The translations under genes were made by a program, and so were the position numbers. Shown in pieces: positions 1 through 13,600 of a stretch of DNA of 64,000 nucleotides. The notes under the pieces are model-generated. The model saw nothing but the letters and a program-made list of their open reading frames with translations, did no database searches and was not told where the DNA came from. The stretch lies in assembly GCA_018105865.1 (NCBI GenBank), contig CM030834.1:9700273-9764272 (forward strand), read 5' to 3'. Numbering within the stretch: the stretch's first letter is position 1; every line of letters begins with the position of its first letter. Origin of the DNA: Metaphire vulgaris. Its lineage: Eukaryota > Annelida > Clitellata > Crassiclitellata > Megascolecidae.

Positions 1-1610
1 AGGTACTCAAGGGTAGGCGACCTTTTAACTATTCAAGCAGAAATTCTGTTTTGGTTGATTAAGGTCAACATCAGATGCAGCAAAAGTGGCAGATGATACG
101 TGCACGAACACACTTTCTACTCCACTTGGATGGAGTGTGAGGTGACCAAAGATATGGTGTGATATGGGAATATTCAACTTGTCAATATGTACGAAGTTAC
201 AGCAAGACAAAACGTTCAATGATGCATCTTTTACTAAGACCAACTCCAATGTATTTAAACAAGGACTTTAGTTATGGGAACTTGTGGTAAGCCAGACACT
301 GATAGCATATTATTATTAATAACTTATTATTTGTATTATTAAATGTTTAATTGTTTCACTGCTTAACTTGCTAATGTAATAATTTAACTAATTAGTGCTA
401 ATGTAAATAGCTATGGTTTTAAATTAATTTTTTACTTGTGATGGACGAAGTGGTTGGATAACGATGGTTGTAAACATTTGTTGGGAGGCCCATGTAGTGG
501 AAATTCCTCTGCCCAACTCTGAATGCTCTCATGTCGGGTGCCCAGTAAAGACGCTGGGTAACCAATAACACTAAATCTCTGCCGAGACCATAGGCCCCAT
601 GCATGACGGCAGCCTTGGCCGTCTGCACTCTTCGTCGCCTTGTGAGGTGGGGTCCAATTTTAGCGGGCGGCGGTCGTCGGGCGCCCCGAGGTCACCCTTG
701 TCCTGGCAGGTGTGGCAGTCATCAAGTCGTCACTGCTCACCTCGCCCCCGTTGCGTGGTTATTTCTATAGACGGCGAGCAGGCGGCCTTAGACCCAGGCC
801 CTCCGAGAGAAATTCCGGGCCCCTGTGCAGCTTTTTTTTAGTAGCACTTTGTCCCGGGCCCCCCCTTGTGTGCTCGCCGGGCCCCTCTGCTGAGCTAACA
901 TCTTAACCATTCTTTAGTGTTATTACTCATTTTATTGTTAATTATACATATTCATCATCGGCCCGGGCCCCCTCCAGACCGCCGGGCCCCTGTGCAGTTG
1001 TCCCCCCTGACCCCCTCTCGGAGGCCCTGCTTAGACCCACAGTTTGAATTTATCACGCATGTTAGGCGGCAAGATAGATGGAAGTCAAAAAATCCCAGTG
1101 AATGTCCGTTGTTAATTACTATTTTTTTCTCTGTTATGTGGATGAGATGTGGATTTCTGGGTATAGTCGCTACTATCGTGAAGTGATAGAGCAAAAGCAC
1201 AGCAATTTTATGCGGATTTTGTTTAGAGACAGGTAAATATGAGAATACGTGTTGTTTCACGCATAAGATGGATTAAGAGTTATTCATTGCTTCTATTTGA
1301 GTGTCAACTGGCTTGTTTCTGTCACTAATTCTCTTAAATAGAAATTGCCTTTCTCATAGCAGTTGATGTCCAAAATTGTACACTTAGCATTTAAAGGTAA
1401 GGCATGGTCTCATGTTCTCCTTTAAATATGGTTCTTAAGTTGTAGAATAGAGTTGGTATTTGGACAGTTGGTTGCTTTCTTTCCTGATTTTCAAGAAGCA
1501 TCACAGCTTTTTATAGTGTACGAATGAGAGTTTTGAGTGCAGAGTGTTTGACACTAGACACTGTATCTGCCTGGAGTGGACACGTCTCCTTTGATAGATC
1601 AGATATACAG
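1..1610. other. Non-coding stretch with GC-rich CCGGGCCCC repeats
   Basis: No exon found. From about 600 to 1040 the AT-rich background switches to GC-rich sequence in which CCGGGCCC(C)-CTGTGCAG-like blocks recur (about 815-835, 855-890, 960-1000). Looks like repeat-derived intron or intergenic DNA. Confidence 0.5.
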
Positions 1611-1740
1611 CAATCCGGAACTGGAACTCTTCCGTCAGCGTCTTTTGTCGCAGCCAATGAGGCGGAATTCACTGGCCGATCTCATTCCAGACTGGCCCAC
1701 TCTTGATTACATTGAAAAACCTGAATATAGAATGCCAGAG
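1611..1740 (+). CDS. unc-22: Twitchin exon 1 of window: IPDWP linker repeat A
   Basis: Open frame read from a CAG acceptor to an AG|GTGATG donor, 1 + 43 codons, ending in phase 0. It encodes an unstructured linker containing RRNSLADLIPDWPTL. RRxS is a protein kinase A consensus, and IPDWP is the core of twitchin N-terminal linkers. It is paralogous to the next exon. The 2 nt completing its first codon must come from an exon I did not find, probably outside the window. Confidence 0.72.
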
Positions 1741-4700
1741 GTGATGTAATGGTCATGATTTGTGCTGAAGCACCGTTACATGCCTGCAGTTTTGAGTTTT
1801 TCCTTCATTTTTCACTGTTTTGTTTTGCACTGTGGGCATGTTTAACTGCATCAAAAAAATTTCCCTTTAAAGTTTATTAGCAAGTGACTATATTAAATAA
1901 TGTATTAAGATTTCTTTTTATATACTGATCTCAGCCTTGTAATGAATACTTGGTGTACAATAATATGCTGTTTATATTACAGTGCTACAAATCATCTGTA
2001 ATTTCTGTAAGACCACGTGAAAATGCTTCAGAAATTCAAGGCTTTTAAGTCTACACAATGAATAAGAAAGCCATGTATTACCATAAATTCTGAAATAAGT
2101 ATTATAAATTAAGCCAAATATTTTTTGACTTTATTGCGTACATAGAATTTCTAAGCATTTTGCCATTTTTCTTTTGAGTTAAATCAAATATGCTCTGCGA
2201 CAGTCAAATTGGTGTAGGTACACGCGTACAGCCATACACACTAGGTACAGCTGCTGTGGATGAGTGCAAGTGTGTGAGTCTGAGAATTTTAAGCTTGTTT
2301 ATTATACTATGAGGTTCAATAATTAATATGCTTGTATCTTCACCTATGAGAGAACATCACTGCTTTTGATACAAGACAGTAGAGCTTGATAATTCAGCTG
2401 GGAAATTGTGACTATCATTTTGGGTGATGCAGTTATATTTTGTGCCCAGAATTTCGATTGAGTGAAATTTGTTGCTTATTTTTGGTTTGGTGTGGTTACT
2501 GAGTGATAATAGAGACAGAAGAGTTTGTTTTTGCTTGTCTTGTTTTAGTTTTAAACTTTAAATTAGTTTCTTTTTGATTGGTAAGAATTGTTTTTAACTA
2601 GAGCAGTACAATGGTATTGACCATTTTCTACTATTACACATTTTAAGAGTAGCTTGCTGCAAAGAGTTTGATAGAATTTTAAATTTTATAGAATTTTAAA
2701 TGGTCAAACAGGTTCATTTTCTGTAGATATATTCGCCAAACCATGAATTATGAATGTGTTTTCTGACTACCAGTATATATTAATATATTACAGTAGCTGG
2801 TTTGTTCATATAAGGGATTTTATATAAACATTATTTTGCAATTATATTTATTGAAATAACTGATAGAATTTTAAATTGAATTTAAGCTTCTTTCTATGTA
2901 TGAGATTGTACCTGCATATAGACCAGTCAGAATCTTTTTTAGCTCCTGGCTTTCACAGTCCAGATATTCAAAAGTTGGCGACCAGTTTGAAAATTGTGCT
3001 CCAATTCTTCACAATGGGTTATGGATTTTCGTTTGAGAGCTGATGAGCAAAATAGTTGATTAACATCTTTGCTTATGGGAGTCAATGAAATTGCCATTTG
3101 AGGTTTTGCATTATAATGATTGCAAAGCATTATCCTAGAAATTGTGAATCCCAAACCCTTAGGGACCCTCTTGCAATGCCTCCTGTGAACAGAGTGGCAG
3201 ACAACTTTTCACAAAGAGTGTCAGAAATGTCAATGAAAAGGAAGTGGGGTGTGAAAGTGTCTCAAACATTAAGAAAAGCTCTGGTCTTGTGTATTATAGC
3301 GTGTTCTATAGACAGATGAGTGGTTGGCTTCTTTATTTTAATGTTTCTTGCAGTTAGTTTAGTTAAAGTTTGGTTTCATAGGCATCAGAATTATAAACAG
3401 TAGTTTTGTTAATTCTGTTATTTTTTTGATAGATTGAATTATTAGTTTTGTTTTATTGCAATGGTATTTCATGTTCTGTTCTGTTTTTTTAAAATTCATT
3501 TGTTTTGAATTAATTCTGATTTGTTGAATTTATTTTATTGGGCATTGTGTTTGGTTGTTTTTACTCGTTTGAGCTTACATGAGGCATAACAAGTATTTTC
3601 AGAGACCATTAGAATCTAACAGTCACAGGTTATTTGCAGTGAGAACCCTATTAGAACATGATATTAAGAAATCCTCATTGATTAGAAGTTGTTCAGCTTC
3701 TCTTCATCAGTAGGTTTACTTTTCCAGCAACCGTCGGAGACTCCTGGTTTTGATGAATGCGCAGAACTGAAGGCACACCTTCGCAAACTCGATGTAGAAG
3801 AACTGGAGCACCAGCAGATGCAGCGCCGCGACTCGATCGCGGCGCGTAGGTTGTCTTTAGCAGAGATTATACCCGACTGGCCACAGCTGCACAAACCTAA
3901 GCCTTCGAATAAGGTATAAAATGACCGATGACAGTTCATTCGGTTGCAGACGTTGAAGTGGCCAATTGTTGTCCTGCATCAAATATATCTATGTCATATG
4001 GATGTTGTCTGGTGTGAGTTTAGTCTGTTACTTTATTCGAATGTCTACTTTATACAGGCTTGTTATTTGCATGAACTCTTATTGCATGCTTGAGATCATT
4101 GTTGCATGGTCTTTTGGTGACATAGTACTTAATTTTTTTATATGCAATGGAAAGTGACATGTTGTCTCGTTCGTCTTTTGTAGTCAATATGTGTAGATTT
4201 GCTTTGCTGTATAGTTAATTGAATTTGTTGTTGCTATTTTCATTTTAGTTTAAGGAAGATGAATTGGTGGAAGCTCAAACTCTTGAGCTGCGAAAAATGG
4301 ACCCTGCTGCAATTTATAAAGCGGTAGTTTTTGACAAAGTGCCATTCGTCTTATTTGTACTAATGATTTTCTATGAAAAGTTTCTTAGTTTTCATGAGGC
4401 ACATGGTACTTGGAAGTATATTGGCGCAAAACAGGCCCAAATATACAATAGGCTTTTCAGATGTCCCATAGAAGAATGATTGATTTTATGTTTTTATGCC
4501 AGACATATTAATGAATGCATTTTATTTCACAGTGTTGAATCATTCTGGATTTAGCGGGTGAGCCATTACAGACAGACAAGTTCCTCCTTATTTCAGTGAG
4601 AAGACTTTACTTAAGATGGCTTTACTCTTTGGAATGTCGATGCTGTCAACCCAAAGGCCATCTATCTGAAACCTCTGAAAACCCTTCACAGCCCAATTGT

Positions 4701-7700
4701 TTACGGGAGTGTTGCTGAAGTAAACATCATGTTACATCAAATCACTTTTTCTTCTTCTTTAGGTGATGGATTTCCACTTTGTTTGATCTTGCCATCCTCT
4801 TATCAATTCTATGGTTTTCTTTACTCCTTCAATTCCTTCTTGTAGGCAGTCTACACAGATGTTTCTCTGACTTCCTCTTGCTCTTTCCCCTCCACTTTTC
4901 CGGTTGTTGTCAAATACTCCAGGCCTTCCTTCCTCATTATGTACCCAAAGAAGGAAAGCTGCCTTTTTTGATGGTTACCATCAACTTCTTTTTATTCCAA
5001 TTGTATTTAAATCTTCAGCATCCTTCACAAAAACAACACTGTGACTTCCAATTTTTTCTGCTTGACCTTGGATATAGTCCATGTCTCTGCTCCATACAAG
5101 AGGACTGACCAAATATAGCATTTGAGCACTCTTAATCATGTCTCATAAGAGATTTGCCTATTTGTAAGTATCGTTTTAAGTTCCCAGAATGCTGCCTTGG
5201 CCATTCCTATTCTTGATGTTATGTCTTTGTCACATTTTCCGTCACTGGTTATCATACTGCCTAAGTATTTGAACTGTGCCACTTGTTTGATTTAATTGCC
5301 ATTTAGTCTTATACTACATGTGGGTGTTACTTTGCTCTTGGTGCTCACCATGTAGAAGGTCTTTTTTATATTAATCCTTAAACCTTTCCTTTCGCTTTCT
5401 AAAGCCAATTTAGTTAGAAATTCCTGCAGTTTTCCCTCTGAATCAGTTATTAAAGTGGCATCATTTGCAAACCTAAGATTATTTACATTTCTTCCTCCAA
5501 GTTTTACATCTTTTAGATCTTTGATTACTTTTATTATTTCCTCTCCATATAGGTTGAACAAGTCTGGTGACATTCTGTACCTCTGTCTTGCCTCTTTCAT
5601 GTCTTAATCCATTTTTCTATGGTTTCTTTTTATCCTGATTGCAACTTCCTGTTTCCAACATAAACCCCGCAGCAGTCTTAAGTCTTTCCCATCTATTCCT
5701 GAATTCTCCAAGATTGTAAATAGGGTTTCGTGCTCCACACTATCAAATTTTCACATTGCAGAGAAATCCTAATGATATATTGAAGGAATTTATGTGCAGC
5801 TTTTCTCGCTAGCTAGGACAATTGAGTTCCTTTAATTAAATTATGTGTCCTGAGACCCAATTTATTTCAGACTATTCATCTAGTGCATGTACATTTAAAT
5901 CTTACACAAAGTTTTATTTTATTTCCACTTCAAAGATTCTATGTTCAAAATTCAGTCAGATTATGCTACTAATTCCTAACAATTTAATTTTCTGACAGTC
6001 ATTAGTGACTTTTATAAACATTTTTGAACTTATGGAATTGTAGTGCAAAATTAACAAAAGTTTGGTAATTTGTAGCAGTAATTGAATTTGACTTGTTTAC
6101 GAAAATGTAGCCTAACCTGACTGCAAAAACTATTCTAAATATAATACATGTTTCATAGTTTTCAGGAAATTGTTGAAATTTTTGGTAAGTACCTTTACTT
6201 TATTATCATATTTGAACTGCTGTGAAATTGAGATTTTCAAATTTACAGTTTTTATTATTTTAATCTTTTTATTGATTTCACCTATTGTTTAATGGCACTT
6301 TGTCATGTTAAGTGTGAATGTATTAACTTTGCTTTTGCAGATGCTCATTAAGTAAAATCAACTGTCAGACATATGGGTATATGTTAATGTCTGTGCAGAT
6401 GTTGCATGCAGCATGCTAATCAGCTTGAAAATTTGATGCATATACTGATACTGTATATGCATTGTAATAGATGGAAAATGACAGGTTGAAAAGCAGCATA
6501 AATAAAAATGGCAATATCTACATGCTGAAGTGTTTCGGCATTACGTTGATTGCTATTGTCGCTTTTGCTCTTTGATCTGAGAGTTTAATAACTCGCTGCA
6601 CTCTGTCAAATAGCTCAACCACTTGCAGCTGGACTCTTAGTAAAAAGACTTGAATTCATCACTGCAAGTAGTTGCCTCAATGGCTCAGTTGGAAGAGTTT
6701 CAGCCCTGCCTGCCTTCAACCTGGGTTCAATTCCCGGGCACTCATCACGTGTCCACTGGCTTCATTACTTGTTGTACACTTGTTGCCATGGCTGTCACAT
6801 ATATAATTATTGTCAAAAACAGGTTTAGTCTGGCAGTTACTGAGTCCCAGGATAGCATGAAATGCCTATCAAAGGTAATGCTATACCAGGTCTGCCTCCA
6901 CCTCCTCAGCAATTGTATTGAGAAATATCTCTTGATCTCTATGGGCAATGTAGTTGAAGACCCTTTTAAGTGCTTTCCTTTCTAGTTTGTTGTTACCCAG
7001 TTTTGCAGCTGCAGACATAAAATCAACAAAATTGGAGCATCTGTTTTAGTAACATTTTCAAGCTTAAGAAAGAAAGAGCTCATTAACTATTCTATTTCAA
7101 ACGGTTTTTTGTTTCCATTGCCATCGTTTATGTGATTTGTGTGGTTTTAAGCTACACAGTAGGTATATGTGTTGGTACTGGATTTTAATATAAATATAGA
7201 TAGATTATTTTGATACATCCTCTCCTTAATTGGAATATATAGAATGGGTTACTGAAAGTCTGGGATTCTGTTTGAATTTCCCAGTATATAATGCCATTCA
7301 TTGTTCATTTTTCCATAAGCCATAGCATGATTTAAAGTGGCTTATGAGGCATTACTGCCTGTGTGAAAGCCACTAGGGGTACTAACGGGGCTTGAACCTT
7401 GCTCCATCAGCCTACCGCTCCAGTTCGTAGCCCACTCTGCCATCGTCAACCCCTAATGCAATGGACATTCATGGATTATACTAACAATTGCAAAATTATT
7501 GATTTAATTGTAAGAGCTCTAATTGAAAATGAGTTTAATTAGTTAATTCTGTGAAAGATAGAAAAACTTTGTGTAACATGCACTTTTTAAGCTTCCTCAT
7601 TTTCAATCATATTATCACTATGCAATTCAGTGGCTGGAGTCAATTATTAAAATTTCATATAGCAATTTCAGCAAAATAGTAATGTAATTTCATAGATGAT

Positions 7701-10567
7701 AGATGACCCAAGACATTGGTGATATTTTGTATTTTGTTATTTGTTGTGCTTATCAACTAGAGTCAAAAATTGCCTGTTTCCTCCACTTACTTAGCAACAG
7801 GTTCTTGTATGTTTTGAAATGATTTCTGAGCACAAGTCAATTGCATGTTGATAGCGTCAGTGTTTTATATCGCTGTTGCTATCGTTGCTATTTTTTCGCT
7901 AAATTTCAGCCGCAGAATCACTGGATTGAGGAGTTGGAGGACAAAACATGCCATGAAAAAGACGGAAAGGTCGAAATGGTTTGCAAATATTCCGAGAAAA
8001 ACGTCAAACTGCAGTGGTTTAAGAATACATTGGAGATTTTCCATGGGCACAAGTATAACTTCAGCAATGAAGAGGGACTTTTCAGATTAGTAATTCAGCG
8101 TGTTGCACGTGAAGATTCTGGAAAATACACTTGTCTGGTGGATGACAAGATGACTTCGGCTTATCTTACAGTAAACGGTACACTACTTTTTGATTAATTG
8201 CATTATCATAGATATTTTATTTGTATTAGTTTGTAGTCATTCCTGAATTTGTTTGAACATACTGGGCTGTTGTTGTGAACATCAAGGCTCATGCAAATTC
8301 TTGTGCCTGATTCCATGCTGTAAATTCGTTTTGGATATTGCTTGATTAGAGCAGGTTAACTACAGTGCAGCTCCAAAACCCAGATGACTTTACAGTTAAG
8401 AACTTGAGTTTATGCTGAATGGGACGTTAAAAGACACTTCAGAAAATTCCATGTTAAATGTCAATATTTCTGAAGTTTCATTGAGAATTTTCCTTGATTT
8501 TAATTTATACTTTCAAAGAGCATTCATTATGTAGAGCATATATTTTATTTTGCATTGTCATTATTATTCTAGTATGTTATGCTATTAAGTTAACAATATT
8601 ACCGGTATGCTTCATAAAGTTATGGCGATTTATTATTGCATGTTTTAGAGAAGAAAATAGAGTATCACTTCACACAGAGGTTGCCGGCAACTTCAGTTGT
8701 GAAGGAGAAGAAAAACCTCGTCCTCGAATGTATGCTTTCAGATCCACGGCCAATGGTTGTCTGGAGCAAAAATGAAGAAATAATTGAGGTTCCCTTATTT
8801 ACTTAGATGTAATTCTTTTACTTGAATCATCTATTAGCTTATAGATCTATGCTGAGGCCTTTGCCACTGCAGCTCTTGCTGTGGTACAATTTGCAGTGTC
8901 TAAGTCATTCATGGATGATGATATTCCACATCATGTGGAAGAAGAACCAGGAGTCTGACATGTTTCTGGCAATTATATCAACAGCTTTTGTTTTATTTTG
9001 AATATTATGAATTTAAAAAACTGAAAAATGCACATCCTTGTACATGAAATGGGAAAATAAAAAAATTGAGAAAGATGTTTTGTGTCATTGCCTTTTGGGA
9101 GATGACCATAGACACCATTGTTATTATTCGTATTCATAATTCCTTTACTCCAAATACTCATTACTAGATAATTGTTTTTTCGTCATGTCTGAAACTACAT
9201 TGCTAGTAAAGTGTTTCCTTGTGGTTTCAGTACACTCCGGATTTGTTTGAAATTTCAAGGAGGGAAAATAGATGCATATTAAAGATAAAGAACGTGAAGA
9301 AGGATTTGGATGGCGCAGAATTTGCATGTGAAGTCTATGGTGATAGAACGACCTGCAGTGTAACTGTTGAAGGTAACAGTTACGATTACTTTTATATTAA
9401 TATGTATTTTATGTTTTGCAAGATGGTGTGTTACGTAACTTGATATAATGCAACTAAGCATTTATATGGAGAATCTTCTGCATGAGCACTCATACTGTAT
9501 GTGCTCCTACTTTGATTACTCTGAGCAGGGTAAGTGCAAATTTTCAAGCATTTTAGAACATGTGTCGTAGAGTTCACGTTTGCTAGCCTGATTTTGCTCG
9601 CATGAAGTGCATTCAAGCAATCAATAAACTTCTATGGCGCCACTATCATAATGCCAAGGGCATTGGCCAATGGTGCATTTCAGAGGATTGGATTAGCTGA
9701 TTCAAAGCCTCATTGCCAAGAATATTGAGTTGCATGCTGACAGACTGTGGAGTAAACCAAAGTGGTGGAACGTGACAGGATTGACCAGCAATAGAGCTGA
9801 ATGCAATAGAGCTTAGTTAGCTAACTAACTAACTAACTAAGTTCCTCAGTAATACTGAAGGCCACCAAATTCGAGCGCATGGGTGCGCGGTGGAGCAGTG
9901 GTTAGCGCACTGGTCTGCCAATCTTGAGGTCTGTGGTTCAACTCCCGGCTGCAGCAGAAACTTTTCACTGTTTCTGTCCTCAGTGGAAGGAAAGGCGGCA
10001 AGGAAAGGCTGGCAACCGCCCTCATTCAGCCGTTGCTACTCAGCTGTGAATGAGTACATTCTCTGGGGCCTGTTAACTCAGTGGAAGGAAATGATCTTCG
10101 CGGCAATCTCCCCTTTTCTGGGAAAGGCTGTTGCAACTTCTTTAGCCCATTGTATTCAGCTGCACCAGTTGCTATGTAAAAATGAAGGTGCATTGTCCCG
10201 AGGTTGTAATCCAAAGGTTCTCTGATTCCAGGTTAAGGCGGATATGCTGAGCCTATGTGTTTTAAGTCTAGACCTGAAGGTAGTGACACCTACAAGAGGT
10301 GCATCTTACCTGTTTCCAGCTTTCCCGGACTATCTGGCGTCGTTGGTCCTAAGACCATCGTGGGTTCATAAAAAGAGAGTTGAACTAGTCTTTCTTGCTG
10401 GTCTTCCACTCTAACTAAGCTCTGGAATGGTCTGATGTTGCTATAGAAGTGCATATTAGTTTATTATTACCAGATTCGAGTGGGTTCATAAAGATTGAAC
10501 TATTTTCTTATTCTTATTATTATTATTATTATTATTTATTATCATTATCATCATCATCATCATCATT

Positions 10568-10617
<50 letters not shown>

Positions 10618-13600
10618 TACTATTGCTGGTACATAGTCATCATTGTCATTGTCTTTATAATCATCATGGAACTAATATTGTACTATTCATGTTGCATAGC
10701 TTTTACTTCAAATGTCTGTCATTGTTCATAGTTTTTGTTATTGTTCTTCTCTGCTGTGATGTAATTATTTTTGATTGATTAAATTTTTTATATTCAACAC
10801 TGTAGAGCCAGAATATGATTTCGTGAGGTACTTGACGGATGTGGATTCCTATGAAAATGAAACAGCAGTGTTTGAATGTGAAATGAATTATGATGATGTT
10901 CCAGACCTACAGTGGTTTCACAAAGGCAATGTATGCATATTTCATAACTTGGCTAATACCATCATTAACCACTAAGTAATGTTTTGCAGCAAATGCATAA
11001 TCTCATGTAGGATGTAAAGACAAGATTGCTTTTTAAATGTTTACTTAAAAATAATCATTAAATTACAATTTAATCCACCAATTAATTACCTGCTAGTACA
11101 GATGATCATTAAAATTAGTGTGAATACCTATAATTAATTATTTTCAGTGCACAAAAAATATTTATCTTCTGATGATCACTGAATTATTGGTTTACCTTAT
11201 TTGAAAATACTAAATCCTAAATTATTTGATGAATTTTCTGACATATCAGAGTCCAATAGTAAATGCCATATTTTCCAGATCACCGAGTATGTCTTTCCCA
11301 CATAAAAGTCACTGAGGTAAACATATCCAGAAAGTTGACAACTCTGCATATATAATAAATTTATATGCAGAGTTGTTATTAAAAGCTACATTATGGAAAT
11401 ACAGAAATGCTGATGTCTTGCTTTAATGTCACTGAACTTGAAATGAATAAGCACAAAATTCTCCTAAAATGTGAAAAGAATATGTCCTTGCTTTGACAAA
11501 TTTAACTTTGAATATTTCATCTATTGCAGCACATGTGAAGAAGTTTATACAATTTATATCAGTGGTGTAGGAGAGGGTGGCATGTTCTTCAGGGCTGCAT
11601 TTTGAGGGATAAAAATTGTTTCTAAGCGGAACAGAAAGAAATAGCATCTAGTTTCCAAATAGTGTAAACAGTGTAAAGGTTTCAGGAATGTATGTAATAG
11701 ACATGCTAGTGCTGACAACCTTTTTTCTGCTTATCGGACTTTTTGCTTGTCAGACTTTTTCAGGTGATGTTCACAAACTTTTCTAATTAAGGGTGCACTG
11801 GTTGCTCTTCTGCCTGGGGCGCGCCACTCACCACTATGTCACTAATTTATATTAATCTGACAGCAAGCTAGGAGCACAATTTACATGCAAAGACCTCCTT
11901 GTGCACAGAAATCATGATTTATATGTAAAGTTTACATGGCTGATGATTTGCATGAATTGTTTTGGGCATATATGGTTAATAATTTTATAATCAAATCACT
12001 GTAACAATGGCATATTAGACCTGCCAATCATATTTTTGTTTTTTTTTAAATTTTCAGCCATTAACTTTGAATGGTCAAAAATTTGAATATCTAAAAGATG
12101 GATTTCGACATCAGCTGAAAGTGAACAACATCTCTCTTCAAGATGAAGGGGTCTTTTCTTGTACAATCCAGAACAAAGTCAGCAAAGCAAAACTCTATGT
12201 GGCACGTAAGTACTTGTTTGTTTAAACCATTAATTATATCTAACAGTGGAGGAATTTATTTATTGTTACCTGCACTGATTGGTGTTTTTACTGATTTGTC
12301 AGCTATGAATAAATTTGCTTATAACTTATGGTATAATTTTCCTTTTAGCTGATGTTGTAATTGTTGAACGGCTACAAAATTTGAAGAAAGTTGAAAATGA
12401 TTCTATCGAGTTATGCTGTAAGGTTAAAAATCCAAGAAATTATCCAGTTGAGTGGTTTAAAGATGGAAAACCAATTGTTTCCAATGAAAGGTATTTTTTG
12501 ATGCTTGGCTGTTAGTTATATTTTCATCAGCTAACATGCAATGGTTACCTATTTAAAAGGTGCTGTTATTTGATGATTACGTAAACTACCCAGTAAGCGT
12601 TATAAATGATCATCTTAATAAATACAATTTCTATATCACTGATGAATGGTCTAGTTTAAAGAGTATTTGAATAATTTCAAACTCAATATGTAAAGTCGAT
12701 GGTCAAATTTACATTACTGGGACTCCAGATTTAGACATTTGGCTAGCCCCATAACAAAATCGCGACGACAAATTAGCGCCGACAAATGAGCACCGACAAA
12801 ATAGCGCCGAAGTAAGAAACGATAGAGAACTCAACTTTAACTTTAACAGGTTTTCAAGTAATATTACACCAAAGCTAATATAACTGTGAAAAAAATGTCC
12901 TTTTATAATATTCAATAACGTAGAAGAAAGTACTGAAGGTCATGACTAATGTAATTTAGAAAAACAGTTCTTTGTAACATTCAATAACGTGAAACCAGTT
13001 AATAAACATAGTAAAGAATGTACCGTTTATTCCATAAGTGTTCTGTCGTGTGCTTTGTCTTACTAAATCGAAAGATTGGATGAAACACTGCGCATGTATT
13101 CCAATAATGGCCTTGTTCCATATGTTGAAATAAGAGCTCGTAGGCGTCGGTCGAGTTGAACGCAGGCTACTTGTTTTTACTCGCCTCCACATGATGCTTG
13201 CCATTATTATAACGCGAAATTCTTTGTTCGACATCACGCGAATATGTCGGCGCTATTTTGTCAGGGGTTTTGGAGCTATTTTGTCAGCACTGTGTAGTTG
13301 GCACTGTTTTGTCAGCGCGATTTTGTCGGCGCTATTTTGTCTTGCGCTATTTTGACTGGACACCACTTAGAGCAGATGGTGAATAGTAAACCCTACTCAG
13401 TATGTGTGATATCTTATGCAGTTGTTTCTTGTGTGAATTTTAGAGTTGAAATCACAAATAATGAAAATCTTGTTCAAACTCTAAAAATGCAATCACTTCA
13501 ACTGTCTGACTGTGGAGTCTATGTTTGCAAGATCGGAGAACGACAAACGTCTTGTGTGCTGCATGTTGACGAGTGTAAGACCATTTGAAGAACACATGAT

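Noticed and set aside
419..628. 69-residue minus-strand ORF near the left edge
   Set aside because: No recognisable domain, no splice context, and it borders GC-rich repeats.
3098..3319. 73-residue plus-strand ORF between the linker exons
   Set aside because: No similarity to twitchin linkers and no acceptor/donor pair keeping phase 0 with 1740 and 3728.
6650..6985. 111-residue ORF on the + strand
   Set aside because: It lies on a tRNA-like SINE and its flank; no domain, and codons follow the SINE rather than a protein.
9890..9960. tRNA gene candidates at 6675, 9890, 13785 and 14410
   Set aside because: A and B boxes are present but acceptor and anticodon stems do not pair, and each continues into a SINE body.
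10449..10778. Ser/His/Leu-rich ORFs across the (CAT)n array
   Set aside because: Low-complexity translation of a microsatellite; the same holds for poly-Leu/Ile/Tyr ORFs at 17206, 18225, 25453, 32120, 37242, 52577 and 56769.
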